Assembly: GCF_000266905.1 (NCBI RefSeq)
Contig: NC_018027.1
Span: forward strand, 1,054,001-1,118,000
Reading direction: 5' to 3'
Origin: Mycolicibacterium chubuense NBB4
GTDB lineage: Bacteria > Actinomycetota > Actinomycetes > Mycobacteriales > Mycobacteriaceae
Length of the DNA: 64,000 nt
Made by a program: the position numbers and the translations under genes
Part shown: positions 8,134-16,168 of the stretch, one piece after another
Layout of the letters: each line of letters starts with the position of its first letter
Position numbering within the stretch: the stretch's first letter is position 1
The notes under the pieces: generated by a model
What the model was told of the DNA's origin: nothing
Databases searched by the model: none
What the model saw: the letters and a program-made list of their open reading frames with translations, nothing else

Positions 8134-9545
8134 AGTTCCGCCAACAGGTTTCGGGAGTCACCTACTCCTTCGACGGGCTGGTCGACCTGATGGCCAAGGC
8201 GACGCCGCTGCGGTCGGGTGACCAGCTGGCCGGCTGCGCCGCCGACAGCGACGCCGAACGGGCCGCCGCGGCGTGGGCATTGGCGGACGTCCCACTGGAG
8301 ACGTTCCTGTCCGAGGTCGTCGTGCCCTACGAGACCGACGAGGTCACCCGGCTGATCATCGACGGCCATGACAGACAAGCGTTCTCGGCGATCTCGCACC
8401 TGACGGTGGGCGGGCTGCGGGATTGGCTGATGGACGCGGCGTCGCGGGACGACGGCGCGGCGAGGATCGCGGCGGCGGCGCCGGGGCTGACCCCGGAGAT
8501 GGCGGCGGCGGTCAGCAAGATCATGCGCAATCAGGACCTGATCGCCGTCGCGGCCGCCACGCACGTCTCGGCGGCGTTCCGCACCACGGTCGGCACACCG
8601 GGCACGCTGGCGACCCGCCTGCAGCCCAACCATCCGACCGACGACCCGCGCGGCATCGCGGCCGCCGTTCTGGACGGACTGCTCCTGGGCTGCGGCGATG
8701 CCGTCATCGGCATCAACCCCGCCACGGATTCACCGCACGCCACCGCCGAACTGTTGCACCTGCTGGACTCGATCCGCGCGCGCTACGACATCCCCGTGCA
8801 GTCGTGCGTGCTCTCGCACGTGACGACGACGATCGGGCTGATCGAGCAGGGTGTGCCCGTCGACCTGGTGTTCCAGTCCATCGCGGGCACGCAGGCCGCC
8901 AACGCCGCCTTCGGCGTGGACCTCGCAGTGCTGCGCGAGGGCAACGACGCGGCCCGCTCCCTCGGCCGCGGCACCGTCGGCGACAACGTGATGTACCTGG
9001 AGACCGGGCAGGGTTCGGCGCTGAGCTCGGGCACCCATCTGGGCACCGGCGGACGACCGGTCGATCAGCAGACCCTCGAGGTGCGGGCCTATGCGGTGGC
9101 GCGCGATCTGCAGCCGCTGCTGGTCAATACCGTGGTGGGCTTCATCGGCCCCGAGTACCTCTACGACGGCAAGCAGATCGTGCGCGCGGGTCTGGAGGAT
9201 CACTTCTGCGGCAAGCTGCTCGGTCTGCCGATGGGCGTCGACGTCTGCTACACCAACCACGCCGAGGCCGACCAGAACGACATGGACACGCTGCTGACGC
9301 TGCTCGCGGCGGCCGGAGTCGCCTTCGTCATCACCGTCCCCGGCGCCGACGACGTGATGCTCGGCTATCAGAGCCTGTCGTTCCACGACGTCCTGGTGAC
9401 CCGGCGCACCCTCGGGCTGCGGCCGGCGCCCGAATTCGAACGCTGGCTGCGCGCGGTGGGGATGATGGACGACGCGGGCCGGGTGGTCCCGCTCGACGTC
9501 ACCCGCTCGCCCCTGCGGGCGCTGGCCGCGGCGGAGGCGTCGTGA
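8130..9545 (+). CDS. eutB: Ethanolamine ammonia-lyase large subunit EutB
   Basis: 471-residue catalytic subunit of the adenosylcobalamin-dependent lyase that converts ethanolamine to acetaldehyde and ammonia. It is recognisable by the N-terminal YSFDGLVDLMAKATPLRSGD, the NPTD-like substrate-barrel segment NHPTDDPRG, GLLLGCGDAVIGINPATDS, and the GLPMGVDVCYTNHAEADQNDMD stretch characteristic of EutB. The start GTG overlaps the permease stop by 4 nt and its own stop overlaps eutC likewise. Length is close to the usual 450-465. No eut shell-protein, EutE or reactivase (EutA) gene is seen, so this is a minimal, non-compartmentalised system. Confidence 0.95.
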   Translation: MKFRQQVSGVTYSFDGLVDLMAKATPLRSGDQLAGCAADSDAERAAAAWALADVPLETFLSEVVVPYETDEVTRLIIDGHDRQAFSAISHLTVGGLRDWLMDAASRDDGAARIAAAAPGLTPEMAAAVSKIMRNQDLIAVAAATHVSAAFRTTVGTPGTLATRLQPNHPTDDPRGIAAAVLDGLLLGCGDAVIGINPATDSPHATAELLHLLDSIRARYDIPVQSCVLSHVTTTIGLIEQGVPVDLVFQSIAGTQAANAAFGVDLAVLREGNDAARSLGRGTVGDNVMYLETGQGSALSSGTHLGTGGRPVDQQTLEVRAYAVARDLQPLLVNTVVGFIGPEYLYDGKQIVRAGLEDHFCGKLLGLPMGVDVCYTNHAEADQNDMDTLLTLLAAAGVAFVITVPGADDVMLGYQSLSFHDVLVTRRTLGLRPAPEFERWLRAVGMMDDAGRVVPLDVTRSPLRALAAAEAS

Positions 9546-10357
9546 CTTCCCCCATGACCCCGGACCAGGCTCCGGATCAGATTGCCGCGCAGGAGTTCTG
9601 GACAGAGCTGCGCAAGACCACGCAGGCCAGGATCGGCCTCGGTCGCGCGGGCAACGGCCTGCCCAGCCGACAGGTCCTCGAACTCGCCTCCGCGCACGCG
9701 GCGGCACGCGACGCGGTGCACGTGCCACTCGACGTGGAGAGGTTGACCGCCGGGGTGCGCGACGTCGGCATCGGCGAGCCGGTGGTGGTGCGCAGCAGGG
9801 CGGGCTCGCGCGGCGAGTATCTGCGCCGCCCCGACCTGGGCCGGATGCCCGACGACCTCTCCGGCGTCCCCGCCGACGGTGCCGACCTCGGCATCGTGCT
9901 CGCCGACGGCCTGTCGCCGACGGCACTGGTCACGCACGGGCCGGCGCTGCTGGCCGCGCTCGTCTCCGAGCTCGGCACCCGGCACACCCTTGCGCCGCCG
10001 GTGATCGCGACGCAGGCCCGGGTGGCGCTCGGCGACCACGTCGCCGAAGCCGCCGGCGTGCGCACCGTCCTCGTCGTCATCGGGGAGCGCCCGGGCCTCA
10101 GCGTCGTCGACAGCCTGGGCGTCTATCTGACCCACCGGCCGCGGGTCGGGTGCACCGACGCCGACCGCAACTGCATCTCCAACGTCCATCCGCCCGACGG
10201 GCTGGGGTATGCGCAGGCCGCGCGGATCACCGCGGCGCTCGTCGACGGCGCGGTGCGGCTCGGACGGTCCGGTGTCGACCTGAAGGACACCTCGCGCGGC
10301 GAGGCGCTGAACCCGGCCGCCGACGGCGTTTTGACCTGCACGGACGCGCACAGGTAG
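9542..10357 (+). CDS. eutC: Ethanolamine ammonia-lyase small subunit EutC
   Basis: 271-residue small subunit that with EutB forms the B12-binding active complex. Characteristic pieces are EFWTELRKTTQARIGLGRAGNGLPS, ADGLSPTAL, and the C-terminal GERPGLSVVDSLGVYLTHRPRVG with RNCISNVHPPDGLGYAQA. The GTG start overlaps the eutB stop by 4 nt, giving coupled translation. The coding end also carries the promoter of the ribosomal operon downstream: a -10 box sits on its stop codon. The protein is full length for the family. Confidence 0.95.
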   Translation: MTSPMTPDQAPDQIAAQEFWTELRKTTQARIGLGRAGNGLPSRQVLELASAHAAARDAVHVPLDVERLTAGVRDVGIGEPVVVRSRAGSRGEYLRRPDLGRMPDDLSGVPADGADLGIVLADGLSPTALVTHGPALLAALVSELGTRHTLAPPVIATQARVALGDHVAEAAGVRTVLVVIGERPGLSVVDSLGVYLTHRPRVGCTDADRNCISNVHPPDGLGYAQAARITAALVDGAVRLGRSGVDLKDTSRGEALNPAADGVLTCTDAHR

Positions 10358-10360
10358 GCT
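10331..10360 (+). promoter_or_regulatory. SigA-type promoter of rplM-rpsI overlapping the eutC stop
   Basis: TTGACC (10331-10336), 18-nt spacer, TAGGCT (10355-10360); the TAG of the -10 box is the eutC stop codon. Start near 10367 would give a leader of about 138 nt before rplM. Confidence 0.65.
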
Positions 10361-10504
10361 GCCTCGTTGGCGTGCGCTGCGCTTGTTCGAGAACCTCGGG
10401 TCTCCGTCGGTCGCCGAGGCATCGGAAGCGTACGCCGGACCGGCACCCGGGTCATCCGGGATCCAACATCGAGGTGAAGACCTCAGAACAGAAGAGGTAG
10501 CGCT
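10361..10504 (+). promoter_or_regulatory. Long rplM leader
   Basis: Untranslated leader of the L13/S9 operon with at least one stem, CCTCGG (10394-10399) with CCGAGG (10414-10419), and further GC-rich complementary stretches near 10435-10465. L13 operons are often autoregulated through leaders, but no known motif was recognised here. Confidence 0.4.
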
Positions 10505-10948
10505 GTGCCTACGTACACGCCGAAGGCGGGTGACACCACGCGCTCGTGGTACGTCATCGACGCCACCGACGTGGTGCTCGGCCGGCTCGCCGTCGAAGCA
10601 GCCAAGCTGCTGCGCGGCAAGCACAAGCCGACATTCACGCCCAATGTCGATGGTGGCGATTTCGTCATCATCATCAATGCCGAGAAGGTCGCCATCGGTG
10701 GCGACAAGCTCACCAAGAAGTTCGCCTACCGTCACTCGGGTTATCCCGGCGGCCTGCGCAGGCGCACGATCGGCGAGCTGCTGGCCAAGCACCCGACCCG
10801 CGTCGTCGAGAACGCGATCGTCGGGATGCTGCCGCACAACAAGCTCAGCCGGCAGGTCCAGAAGAAGCTGAAGGTGTATGCCGGCCCCGCGCATCCGCAC
10901 GCCGCGCAGCAGCCGATTCCGTTCGAGATCAAGCAGGTGGCCCAGTGA
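10505..10948 (+). CDS. rplM: 50S ribosomal protein L13
   Basis: 147-residue L13, an early-assembling protein of the large ribosomal subunit that contacts 23S rRNA. Family landmarks include [15 protein letters not shown] near the N-terminus, [16 protein letters not shown], and [18 protein letters not shown] followed by [11 protein letters not shown]. The GTG start is preceded by GAAGAGGTAG. It overlaps rpsI by 4 nt, the conserved L13-S9 pairing. The flanking gene on the left is normally esxT in mycobacteria; here the ethanolamine cassette lies between them. Confidence 0.97.
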   Translation: MPTYTPKAGDTTRSWYVIDATDVVLGRLAVEAAKLLRGKHKPTFTPNVDGGDFVIIINAEKVAIGGDKLTKKFAYRHSGYPGGLRRRTIGELLAKHPTRVVENAIVGMLPHNKLSRQVQKKLKVYAGPAHPHAAQQPIPFEIKQVAQ

Positions 10949-11436
10949 CCGAACCCGAGTACACGACCGAGACGGTCGAGGCGGTCGAGACCCCCGAGAC
11001 CGACGCCGCGTACGACGCCGACGCCGCCCATCGCGACCCGGTGGTGATCGACCGTCCGATCCAGACCGTCGGCCGCCGCAAGGAGGCCGTGGTCCGGGTG
11101 CGCCTGGTGCCCGGCACCGGCCAGTTCCACCTCGACGGCCGCACGCTGGAGAACTACTTCCCGAACAAGGTGCACCAGCAGCTCATCAAGGCGCCGCTGG
11201 TGACCGTCGATCGGCTCGAGCAGTTCGACATCTACGCCCACCTCGACGGTGGCGGCCCGTCCGGGCAGGCCGGCGCGCTGCGCCTGGCGATCGCCCGCGC
11301 GCTGATCGTGGTGCAGCCGGAGGACCGGCCCGCCCTCAAGCGCGCCGGGTTCCTGACGCGCGACCCGCGTGCCATCGAGCGCAAGAAGTATGGCCTGAAG
11401 AAGGCGCGTAAGGCGCCTCAGTACAGCAAGCGCTGA
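10945..11436 (+). CDS. rpsI: 30S ribosomal protein S9
   Basis: 163-residue S9 whose basic C-terminal tail reaches the ribosomal P site. The start GTG overlaps the rplM stop by 4 nt. The first 35 residues are an acidic mycobacterial extension, after which the conserved core begins ([37 protein letters not shown]) and ends with [18 protein letters not shown], the universal S9 tail. A hairpin terminator follows. Confidence 0.97.
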   Translation: MTEPEYTTETVEAVETPETDAAYDADAAHRDPVVIDRPIQTVGRRKEAVVRVRLVPGTGQFHLDGRTLENYFPNKVHQQLIKAPLVTVDRLEQFDIYAHLDGGGPSGQAGALRLAIARALIVVQPEDRPALKRAGFLTRDPRAIERKKYGLKKARKAPQYSKR

Positions 11437-11452
11437 TCAGTCCACGACTTGG

Positions 11453-11486
11453 CGCCCGGTCTACTCGCTTCGCGAGTGGCCGGGCG
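11453..11486 (+). terminator. Hairpin terminator after rplM-rpsI
   Basis: CGCCCGG (11453-11459) pairs with CCGGGCG (11480-11486), and inside it ACTCGC (11463-11468) pairs with GCGAGT (11472-11477) around a TTC loop. Strong stem without a U-tract. Confidence 0.7.
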
Positions 11487-11517
11487 TCAGTCGTATCCTC
11501 CGTGGACGGCCGAACCC

Positions 11518-11979
11518 TCAGCGCCGGTGCGCTTCCGGCATCATCCGGGGCGCGCCGGTCCGTGCCCTCATGCCGAGGCCCGTGGCGACGAGGCCGAGGA
11601 CGGTCACCACGGCACCGATGACCACGTTCGACCACATCATGCTGGCCGTCGGTGATGCACCGGTGTGGACCCACGGTGCGATGATGAGGCCGATGCCGAG
11701 CAGCGGCAGGGTCCAGACGACGCCGTGGGTGCGGTCGAGGACCGAGCTGAAGCTCAGCGCCAGTACCGCCACGGCGAGGCCGGCGATCAGGTCGATCGTC
11801 GCGAGCCTCGAGGTGCCGTTGAAGCCGACGATCCACGGGGACATGGCTGCGTACAGCCCGGCCAGCATCGTCAGTCCCAGCGAGACCTGAACGGGTGCAG
11901 TCTCGGCAACACGGTCGTAATTGGCACGCAATGCCAACAGATCAGGGTGTTGGTCGATCTCGGAGCGAGCGGTTGTCAC
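11518..11979 (-). CDS. SPW-repeat membrane protein
   Basis: 153-residue protein with four hydrophobic segments and the SPW-type repeat: SPWIVGF near residue 50 in the first helical pair and APWVH near residue 105 in the second. SPW-family proteins are small membrane proteins of unknown function. The GTG at 11979 is chosen because AGAAAGGGG sits 6 nt before it; an upstream ATG at 11997 has no ribosome binding site. It is monocistronic and convergent with the ribosomal operon. Confidence 0.75.
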   Translation of the reverse strand: MTTARSEIDQHPDLLALRANYDRVAETAPVQVSLGLTMLAGLYAAMSPWIVGFNGTSRLATIDLIAGLAVAVLALSFSSVLDRTHGVVWTLPLLGIGLIIAPWVHTGASPTASMMWSNVVIGAVVTVLGLVATGLGMRARTGAPRMMPEAHRR

Positions 11980-12423
11980 CTTGTGCCCCTTTCTCATTCG
12001 ATGTTCTGTCTGTCCTCACCCGATGAATCCACCAGGGGAGACCTGCGGGTGCCCGACGCGGCGATCGGTAAACCGAGCAGGCCCGCCGTGTTCGAATCGT
12101 GATTATTCGATGCGGGTCGCCGTGCGCGTCAGCTACGCGTTCGACGCCACCGGGAAGCCAGGTGTGTCCTGTCACACACCGCGATTTCAGTGAATCCGCA
12201 CGGCCCTGTGGGCTGGTGGCTCGCGGGGTCAGTTAATCACCGGTGCTGCCTTTTCCCGGGTTGGCCTCCGGCGGCGGTTGATTCCGCCAACCGGCTGCGC
12301 CAGCCTCGGTGGCGGAGCACGGGACGCCTCGACGGCGTCGGCAGACCGCAACTGCCTCCGGTGCGAGTCGGTCATCTCGCAGCACACCAGGGCCGTGGCT
12401 TCGTGACTGAAAAGGAGTAACTG
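11980..12423. other. Intergenic region between SPW gene and secreted-protein gene
   Basis: About 440 nt without a convincing gene. It holds a perfect 7-bp inverted repeat GGTGTGT-N6-ACACACC (12161-12180), which also reads TGTGT-N6-ACACA, and a TCGAAT-N7-ATTCGA repeat (12092-12110). Both may be regulatory for the divergent flanking genes. Confidence 0.5.
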
Positions 12424-12897
12424 ATGAGCTTTGTGATGAAGGCCGCCGCCGGCGCCCTCCTCGGTGGATCGGCGCTGTTCACGGCCGGACTCGGCGTCGC
12501 CAACGCGCAGCCCCTCCAGACGCCGGACGGGCTCGTCAACCTCGCCGTCGGCGACGTGACGATCCTCAAGTCCGTGTCCACCGACCAGGTCGCCACCGCC
12601 GCCGGTGCGCTGTGCGGCACCGCTCCGCAGGAAGTCGGCGCGCTGGCCCAGCAGGTCGACAGCAAGGGCGCCGCCCAGACCGTCTGCTCGGGTCTGCCGG
12701 GAGGCGACCTGGTGATCACCCAGAACGTGAGCTCGTCGACGGAGGACCAGCCGCAGGGTGCCCAGGACAGCGATGACGGCTCCACCGCTCACGGCGGTGC
12801 CCAGGGCTCGGCCTCCTCGGAGAATCCGCAGGGCTCGAACTCGCCCGGGAACACCCCCGGGAATGCCGAGGCCACTTCGCCCAGCCACGCTGGATAA
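12424..12897 (+). CDS. Small secreted protein of unknown function
   Basis: 157-residue protein with a signal peptide: basic start, hydrophobic core and a likely ANA cleavage site near residue 28. The mature part has a compact N-terminal region with two cysteines (about 64 and 92, able to form a disulfide) and a low-complexity Ser/Gly/Asn/Gln-rich tail from about residue 103. An AAAAGGAG site precedes the ATG. I recognise no catalytic motif. The layout is common among mycobacterial exported proteins of unknown role. Confidence 0.75.
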   Translation: MSFVMKAAAGALLGGSALFTAGLGVANAQPLQTPDGLVNLAVGDVTILKSVSTDQVATAAGALCGTAPQEVGALAQQVDSKGAAQTVCSGLPGGDLVITQNVSSSTEDQPQGAQDSDDGSTAHGGAQGSASSENPQGSNSPGNTPGNAEATSPSHAG

Positions 12898-13020
12898 GTA
12901 GTGCCGCAGTCGCCGCCCGCATCCACGTCGGATGCGGGCGGCGATCCGTATCCGTACTTTGACGAGGCGCGCCCCTTCGCCGGTTAGGCTCCACGCAGCA
13001 AGGTGTGAGAGGTTGTCACG

Positions 13021-14358
13021 ATGGCTCGACTGTTCGGCACCGACGGCGTGCGCGGGGTCGCCAACCAGGAGCTGACCGCTGAACTGGCGATGGCGCTGGG
13101 GGCGGCGGCGGCGCGGCGGCTGACCAGGGCCGGCGATGCCCGTCGACGGGTCGCCGTCGTCGGTCGCGACCCGCGGGCCAGCGGTGAGATGCTCGAGGCG
13201 GCCGTGATCGCCGGGCTCGCCAGCGAAGGCGTCGACGCCCTGCGCGTCGGGATCCTGCCGACGCCGGCGGTGGCCTACCTGACCAGCGCCTACGACGCGG
13301 ACTTCGGCGTGATGATCTCCGCGTCGCACAATCCGATGCCCGACAACGGCATCAAGATCTTCGGGCCCGGCGGTCACAAGCTCGACGACGACACCGAGGA
13401 CCGGATCGAAGAACTCCTCCACCAGGGGCCCGGCTCCCGGCCCACCGGGTCGGGCATCGGCCGGGTCGTCGACGCGGAGGACGCCCTCGAGCGCTACCTG
13501 CGCCACGTCGGCAAGGCCGCCACCACCCGCCTGGACGAATTGACCGTCGTCGTCGACTGCGCCAACGGAGCGGCGTCGCAGGCGGCTCCGCTCGCCTACC
13601 GGGCGGCGGGCGCCAACGTCATCCCGATCCACGCCGATCCCGATGGTCTGAACATCAACGAGGACTGCGGCTCGACGCACATGCAGTCGCTGCGCTCGGC
13701 GGTGGTGTCCTACGGCGCCGACCTCGGGCTCGCGCACGACGGCGATGCCGACCGCTGCCTGGCGGTCGACGCGCACGGCCGCCTCATCGACGGCGACGCG
13801 ATCATGGTGGTGCTCGCGCTCGCGATGCAGGAGACCGGCGAGCTGACCTCGGGCACTCTGGTCGCCACCGTGATGAGCAACATGGGACTGCACATCGCGA
13901 TGCGGTCGGCGGGCATCGACGTCCGCACCACCGGTGTCGGGGACCGCTACGTCCTCGAAGAACTCCGCGCCGGCCCCTACTCGCTCGGCGGTGAGCAGTC
14001 CGGACACGTCGTGATGCCCGCCTTCGGCACCACGGGCGACGGCATCGTCACCGGTCTGCGGTTGATGGCCCGCATGGCGCAGACGCGCAGCAGCCTCGCC
14101 GACCTGGCCGAGCCGATGCACACGCTGCCGCAGGTCCTGATCAATGTCGAGGTGTCCGACAAAGCGACGGTCGCCGACGCGCCGGCGGTCCGCGACGCGG
14201 TGGCCCGCGTCGAGGCCGAACTCGGCGACACCGGGCGCATCCTGCTGCGCCCCTCGGGCACCGAGCAGGTGGTGCGGGTGATGGTGGAGGCCGCCGACGA
14301 GGACACCGCCCGGCAGATGGCGGTACGGGTCGCGGAGTCGGTCAGCGCCGAGAGCTGA
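13021..14358 (+). CDS. glmM: Phosphoglucosamine mutase GlmM
   Basis: 445-residue enzyme that interconverts glucosamine-6-phosphate and glucosamine-1-phosphate, supplying UDP-GlcNAc for peptidoglycan and arabinogalactan linker. It has the N-terminal [11 protein letters not shown], the phosphoserine loop ISASHNP with Ser102, the Mg-binding [12 protein letters not shown] (near 240), and the C-terminal phosphate-binding [13 protein letters not shown] -10 box TAGGCT lies at 12985-12990. GlmS, which makes its substrate, is encoded 13 kb downstream in the same orientation. Confidence 0.97.
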   Translation: MARLFGTDGVRGVANQELTAELAMALGAAAARRLTRAGDARRRVAVVGRDPRASGEMLEAAVIAGLASEGVDALRVGILPTPAVAYLTSAYDADFGVMISASHNPMPDNGIKIFGPGGHKLDDDTEDRIEELLHQGPGSRPTGSGIGRVVDAEDALERYLRHVGKAATTRLDELTVVVDCANGAASQAAPLAYRAAGANVIPIHADPDGLNINEDCGSTHMQSLRSAVVSYGADLGLAHDGDADRCLAVDAHGRLIDGDAIMVVLALAMQETGELTSGTLVATVMSNMGLHIAMRSAGIDVRTTGVGDRYVLEELRAGPYSLGGEQSGHVVMPAFGTTGDGIVTGLRLMARMAQTRSSLADLAEPMHTLPQVLINVEVSDKATVADAPAVRDAVARVEAELGDTGRILLRPSGTEQVVRVMVEAADEDTARQMAVRVAESVSAES

Positions 14359-14401
14359 AATCCGCGGGAACCGGCCGGCCCGCGGCTGCGTCCAATCTCA
14401 T

Positions 14402-14695
14402 ATGGGAACGCATGTCGACGTGGAGGCGCTGCGCGCGCTGGGACGTGAATACCGGGCAGCGGCGTCGATCGTCGACGATGCGGTGCGAAATCATCTGAGC
14501 GGCATGCAGTTCGGTGCGTCAGCGGCGGGCCGCGCGTACGTCGCGCAGGGCGACCAGGTCCGGGCGGCGCTCGACGGCGTGACCGCGGCGCTGCGGGCAT
14601 GGTCACGTGCAGCCACCGAGGTCGCCATGGTGCTTCGGGTCTCGGCCGATCGCTATCGCGACGCTGACGACCGCGCTGCCGAACGGGTGGGGTGA
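14402..14695 (+). CDS. EspC-like small type VII secretion-associated protein (Rv3440c-like)
   Basis: 97-residue, mostly helical protein without signal peptide or membrane segment, located after glmM like Rv3440c. It resembles the EspC/DUF2580-type family: an N-terminal HVDVEALRALGREYRAAASIV helix, a central turn with a small-residue GASAAGRAY segment, and a second helix ending with RDADDRAA. Such proteins form hairpins and pair with a larger WXG-like partner. Its stop is immediately followed by the ATG of the next gene, which encodes a WXG-containing protein. Secretion is inferred, not shown. Confidence 0.65.
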   Translation: MGTHVDVEALRALGREYRAAASIVDDAVRNHLSGMQFGASAAGRAYVAQGDQVRAALDGVTAALRAWSRAATEVAMVLRVSADRYRDADDRAAERVG

Positions 14696-16153
14696 ATGGC
14701 GCAGAAGTACGACGCGGCCTCCCGACTGGCCGAGGGTCGGCCCGCGGTCGACGACGTGGCGCAGTACGTCTGGGCGTGTCGCGCACTCGGATACGGCCAT
14801 CCCGATCTGACGGAACATGGCGCTCAACTACGTGACTGGTACGGCACCGAGGACGGCATGGATCTCGCTGTGCTGCAGGAGGACTGCGTTGCGCTCGAGG
14901 GCGCGGCCCGCGCCTGCCAGGATGCGCTGAGCGCTCAGGAGCGCGCGTTGTCGTCGCTTCCCGGTGCGTGGCAGGGCGCCGGTGCGCAGGCGGCCGGTGA
15001 CTTCCTGCGCCGCCACGGTGAGGCGTCCGCGGCCGCGGCCACCGCGGTCCGCGCCGCGGCCGAGGCGGTGACGGCCCTGCGTGACGAACTGTGGCGTGCC
15101 GTCGACGAGAAAGTGGGCGCCGTCGTGTCGATCGCGGGCCGGGCGGGAGCGGACTGGCGGCAGGCCGCAGCGACCGTGACGACGGGGGCGGGGGACCGGG
15201 CCGCCGCCTCCGAGGTGATCGACACCGCGGTGAAACCGTTTGTGGACACCGTGATTCGCACCGAATGGCTCGCCGCCATGAGGGCTGCGATGGCCGCGGT
15301 CACCGATGCCTATCGGGACGCGACGGCCGAGATCACCGCGGAGCCGCAGCCTGTGTTCGACGTGCCTGGTGATCTCGGCCCGGATTCATCGCCGCCGACG
15401 CCGGCCCCGTGTGGCCAGACTGATCGGGCGCCCGGGCCCGGCGCGGTGTCGTACGCATCCGGACCCGCCCCCACGACGCCGTCCGCGTGGAGCGCTCCCG
15501 CCGCACCCGCGACCGTGCCGCCCGCGGTCAGCGCACCGATGGCCGCCGCACCGATGGCCGCCGCACCGATGGCCGCCGCACCGCCGCCGCCCGCCGAGGC
15601 GGCGCTGCCGCAGCCGGCGCCCGTTCCTTCCGCACCGCCGATGCCGGCACTGGGCGGCATGGGTTCCGGCATGCCCGGACTGCCCGACCCCGGGGGCGGG
15701 TTGTCGGGGCTCGCGCAGCAGTTCGCGGACACGTTGAGCGCGTTGCTCGGTGGCGGCGGCGACGGGCCGCTGCCCGGCCCGGCCGGGCTCGACCCGCCGG
15801 ACCCGGGCGTCGCCGAGGACGGCTCGATCGACGGGTCGGACCATCCCGCCGGCGAGACGGACCAGTCTGACGAGACCGACACGAACGCCGAAGATCCCGA
15901 ACCAGCCCCCGAGCCCGGAGCCGAACCCGAGCCGGTGGAACCGGCGGCGGACGAGCCCGTCGCGCAGACACCGTGCGACGACCCGCCCGGACCTGCGGTC
16001 GACACCGTCGCGGCACCCGCTCCGACGCCTGCGCCGCCGCCCGCCGAGCCGCTGCCCCCGGCGGAGCCGCCGCCCGCCGAACCGCTGGCCGCCGATCAGA
16101 CGCCGTGCGCGATCGCCGCCGACGAAGTACCGCAGGTGGGCCCGCCGCGCTGA
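14696..16153 (+). CDS. WXG-like protein with long proline/alanine-rich C-terminal region (Rv3439c-like)
   Basis: 485 residues with two parts. Residues 1-220 are helical and alanine-rich and contain a WXG-type turn (GAWQGAGAQAAGDFLRRHG near residue 90), giving a WXG100-like hairpin. Residues from about 225 onward are low-complexity Pro/Ala/Glu/Asp-rich, with three exact 15-bp DNA repeats encoding APMAA and an acidic stretch near 380-420. The start ATG directly abuts the stop of the EspC-like gene, so the two are co-translated and may be a secreted pair. It matches the position of Rv3439c. No enzymatic motif is visible. PE or PPE motifs are absent. Confidence 0.65.
   Translation: MAQKYDAASRLAEGRPAVDDVAQYVWACRALGYGHPDLTEHGAQLRDWYGTEDGMDLAVLQEDCVALEGAARACQDALSAQERALSSLPGAWQGAGAQAAGDFLRRHGEASAAAATAVRAAAEAVTALRDELWRAVDEKVGAVVSIAGRAGADWRQAAATVTTGAGDRAAASEVIDTAVKPFVDTVIRTEWLAAMRAAMAAVTDAYRDATAEITAEPQPVFDVPGDLGPDSSPPTPAPCGQTDRAPGPGAVSYASGPAPTTPSAWSAPAAPATVPPAVSAPMAAAPMAAAPMAAAPPPPAEAALPQPAPVPSAPPMPALGGMGSGMPGLPDPGGGLSGLAQQFADTLSALLGGGGDGPLPGPAGLDPPDPGVAEDGSIDGSDHPAGETDQSDETDTNAEDPEPAPEPGAEPEPVEPAADEPVAQTPCDDPPGPAVDTVAAPAPTPAPPPAEPLPPAEPPPAEPLAADQTPCAIAADEVPQVGPPR
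15533..15577 (+). repeat. Three perfect 15-bp tandem repeats
   Basis: GCACCGATGGCCGCC occurs three times head to tail and encodes APMAA units within the proline-rich region. Such repeats may vary in copy number between strains. Confidence 0.9.
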
Positions 16154-16168
16154 TCGGTGCCGCGGTCG

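Noticed and set aside
12092-12110. Second SOS box (TCGAAT-N7-ATTCGA)
   Set aside because: Spacing and the AAC/GTT core differ from TCGAAC-N4-GTTCGA, so LexA binding is unlikely.
12229-14121. 630-codon minus-strand open frame over glmM
   Set aside because: Shadow of glmM and the secreted-protein gene; no recognisable protein features.
14696-16153. PE/PPE family membership of the proline-rich protein
   Set aside because: No N-terminal PE or PPE motif; the helical part has a WXG turn instead.
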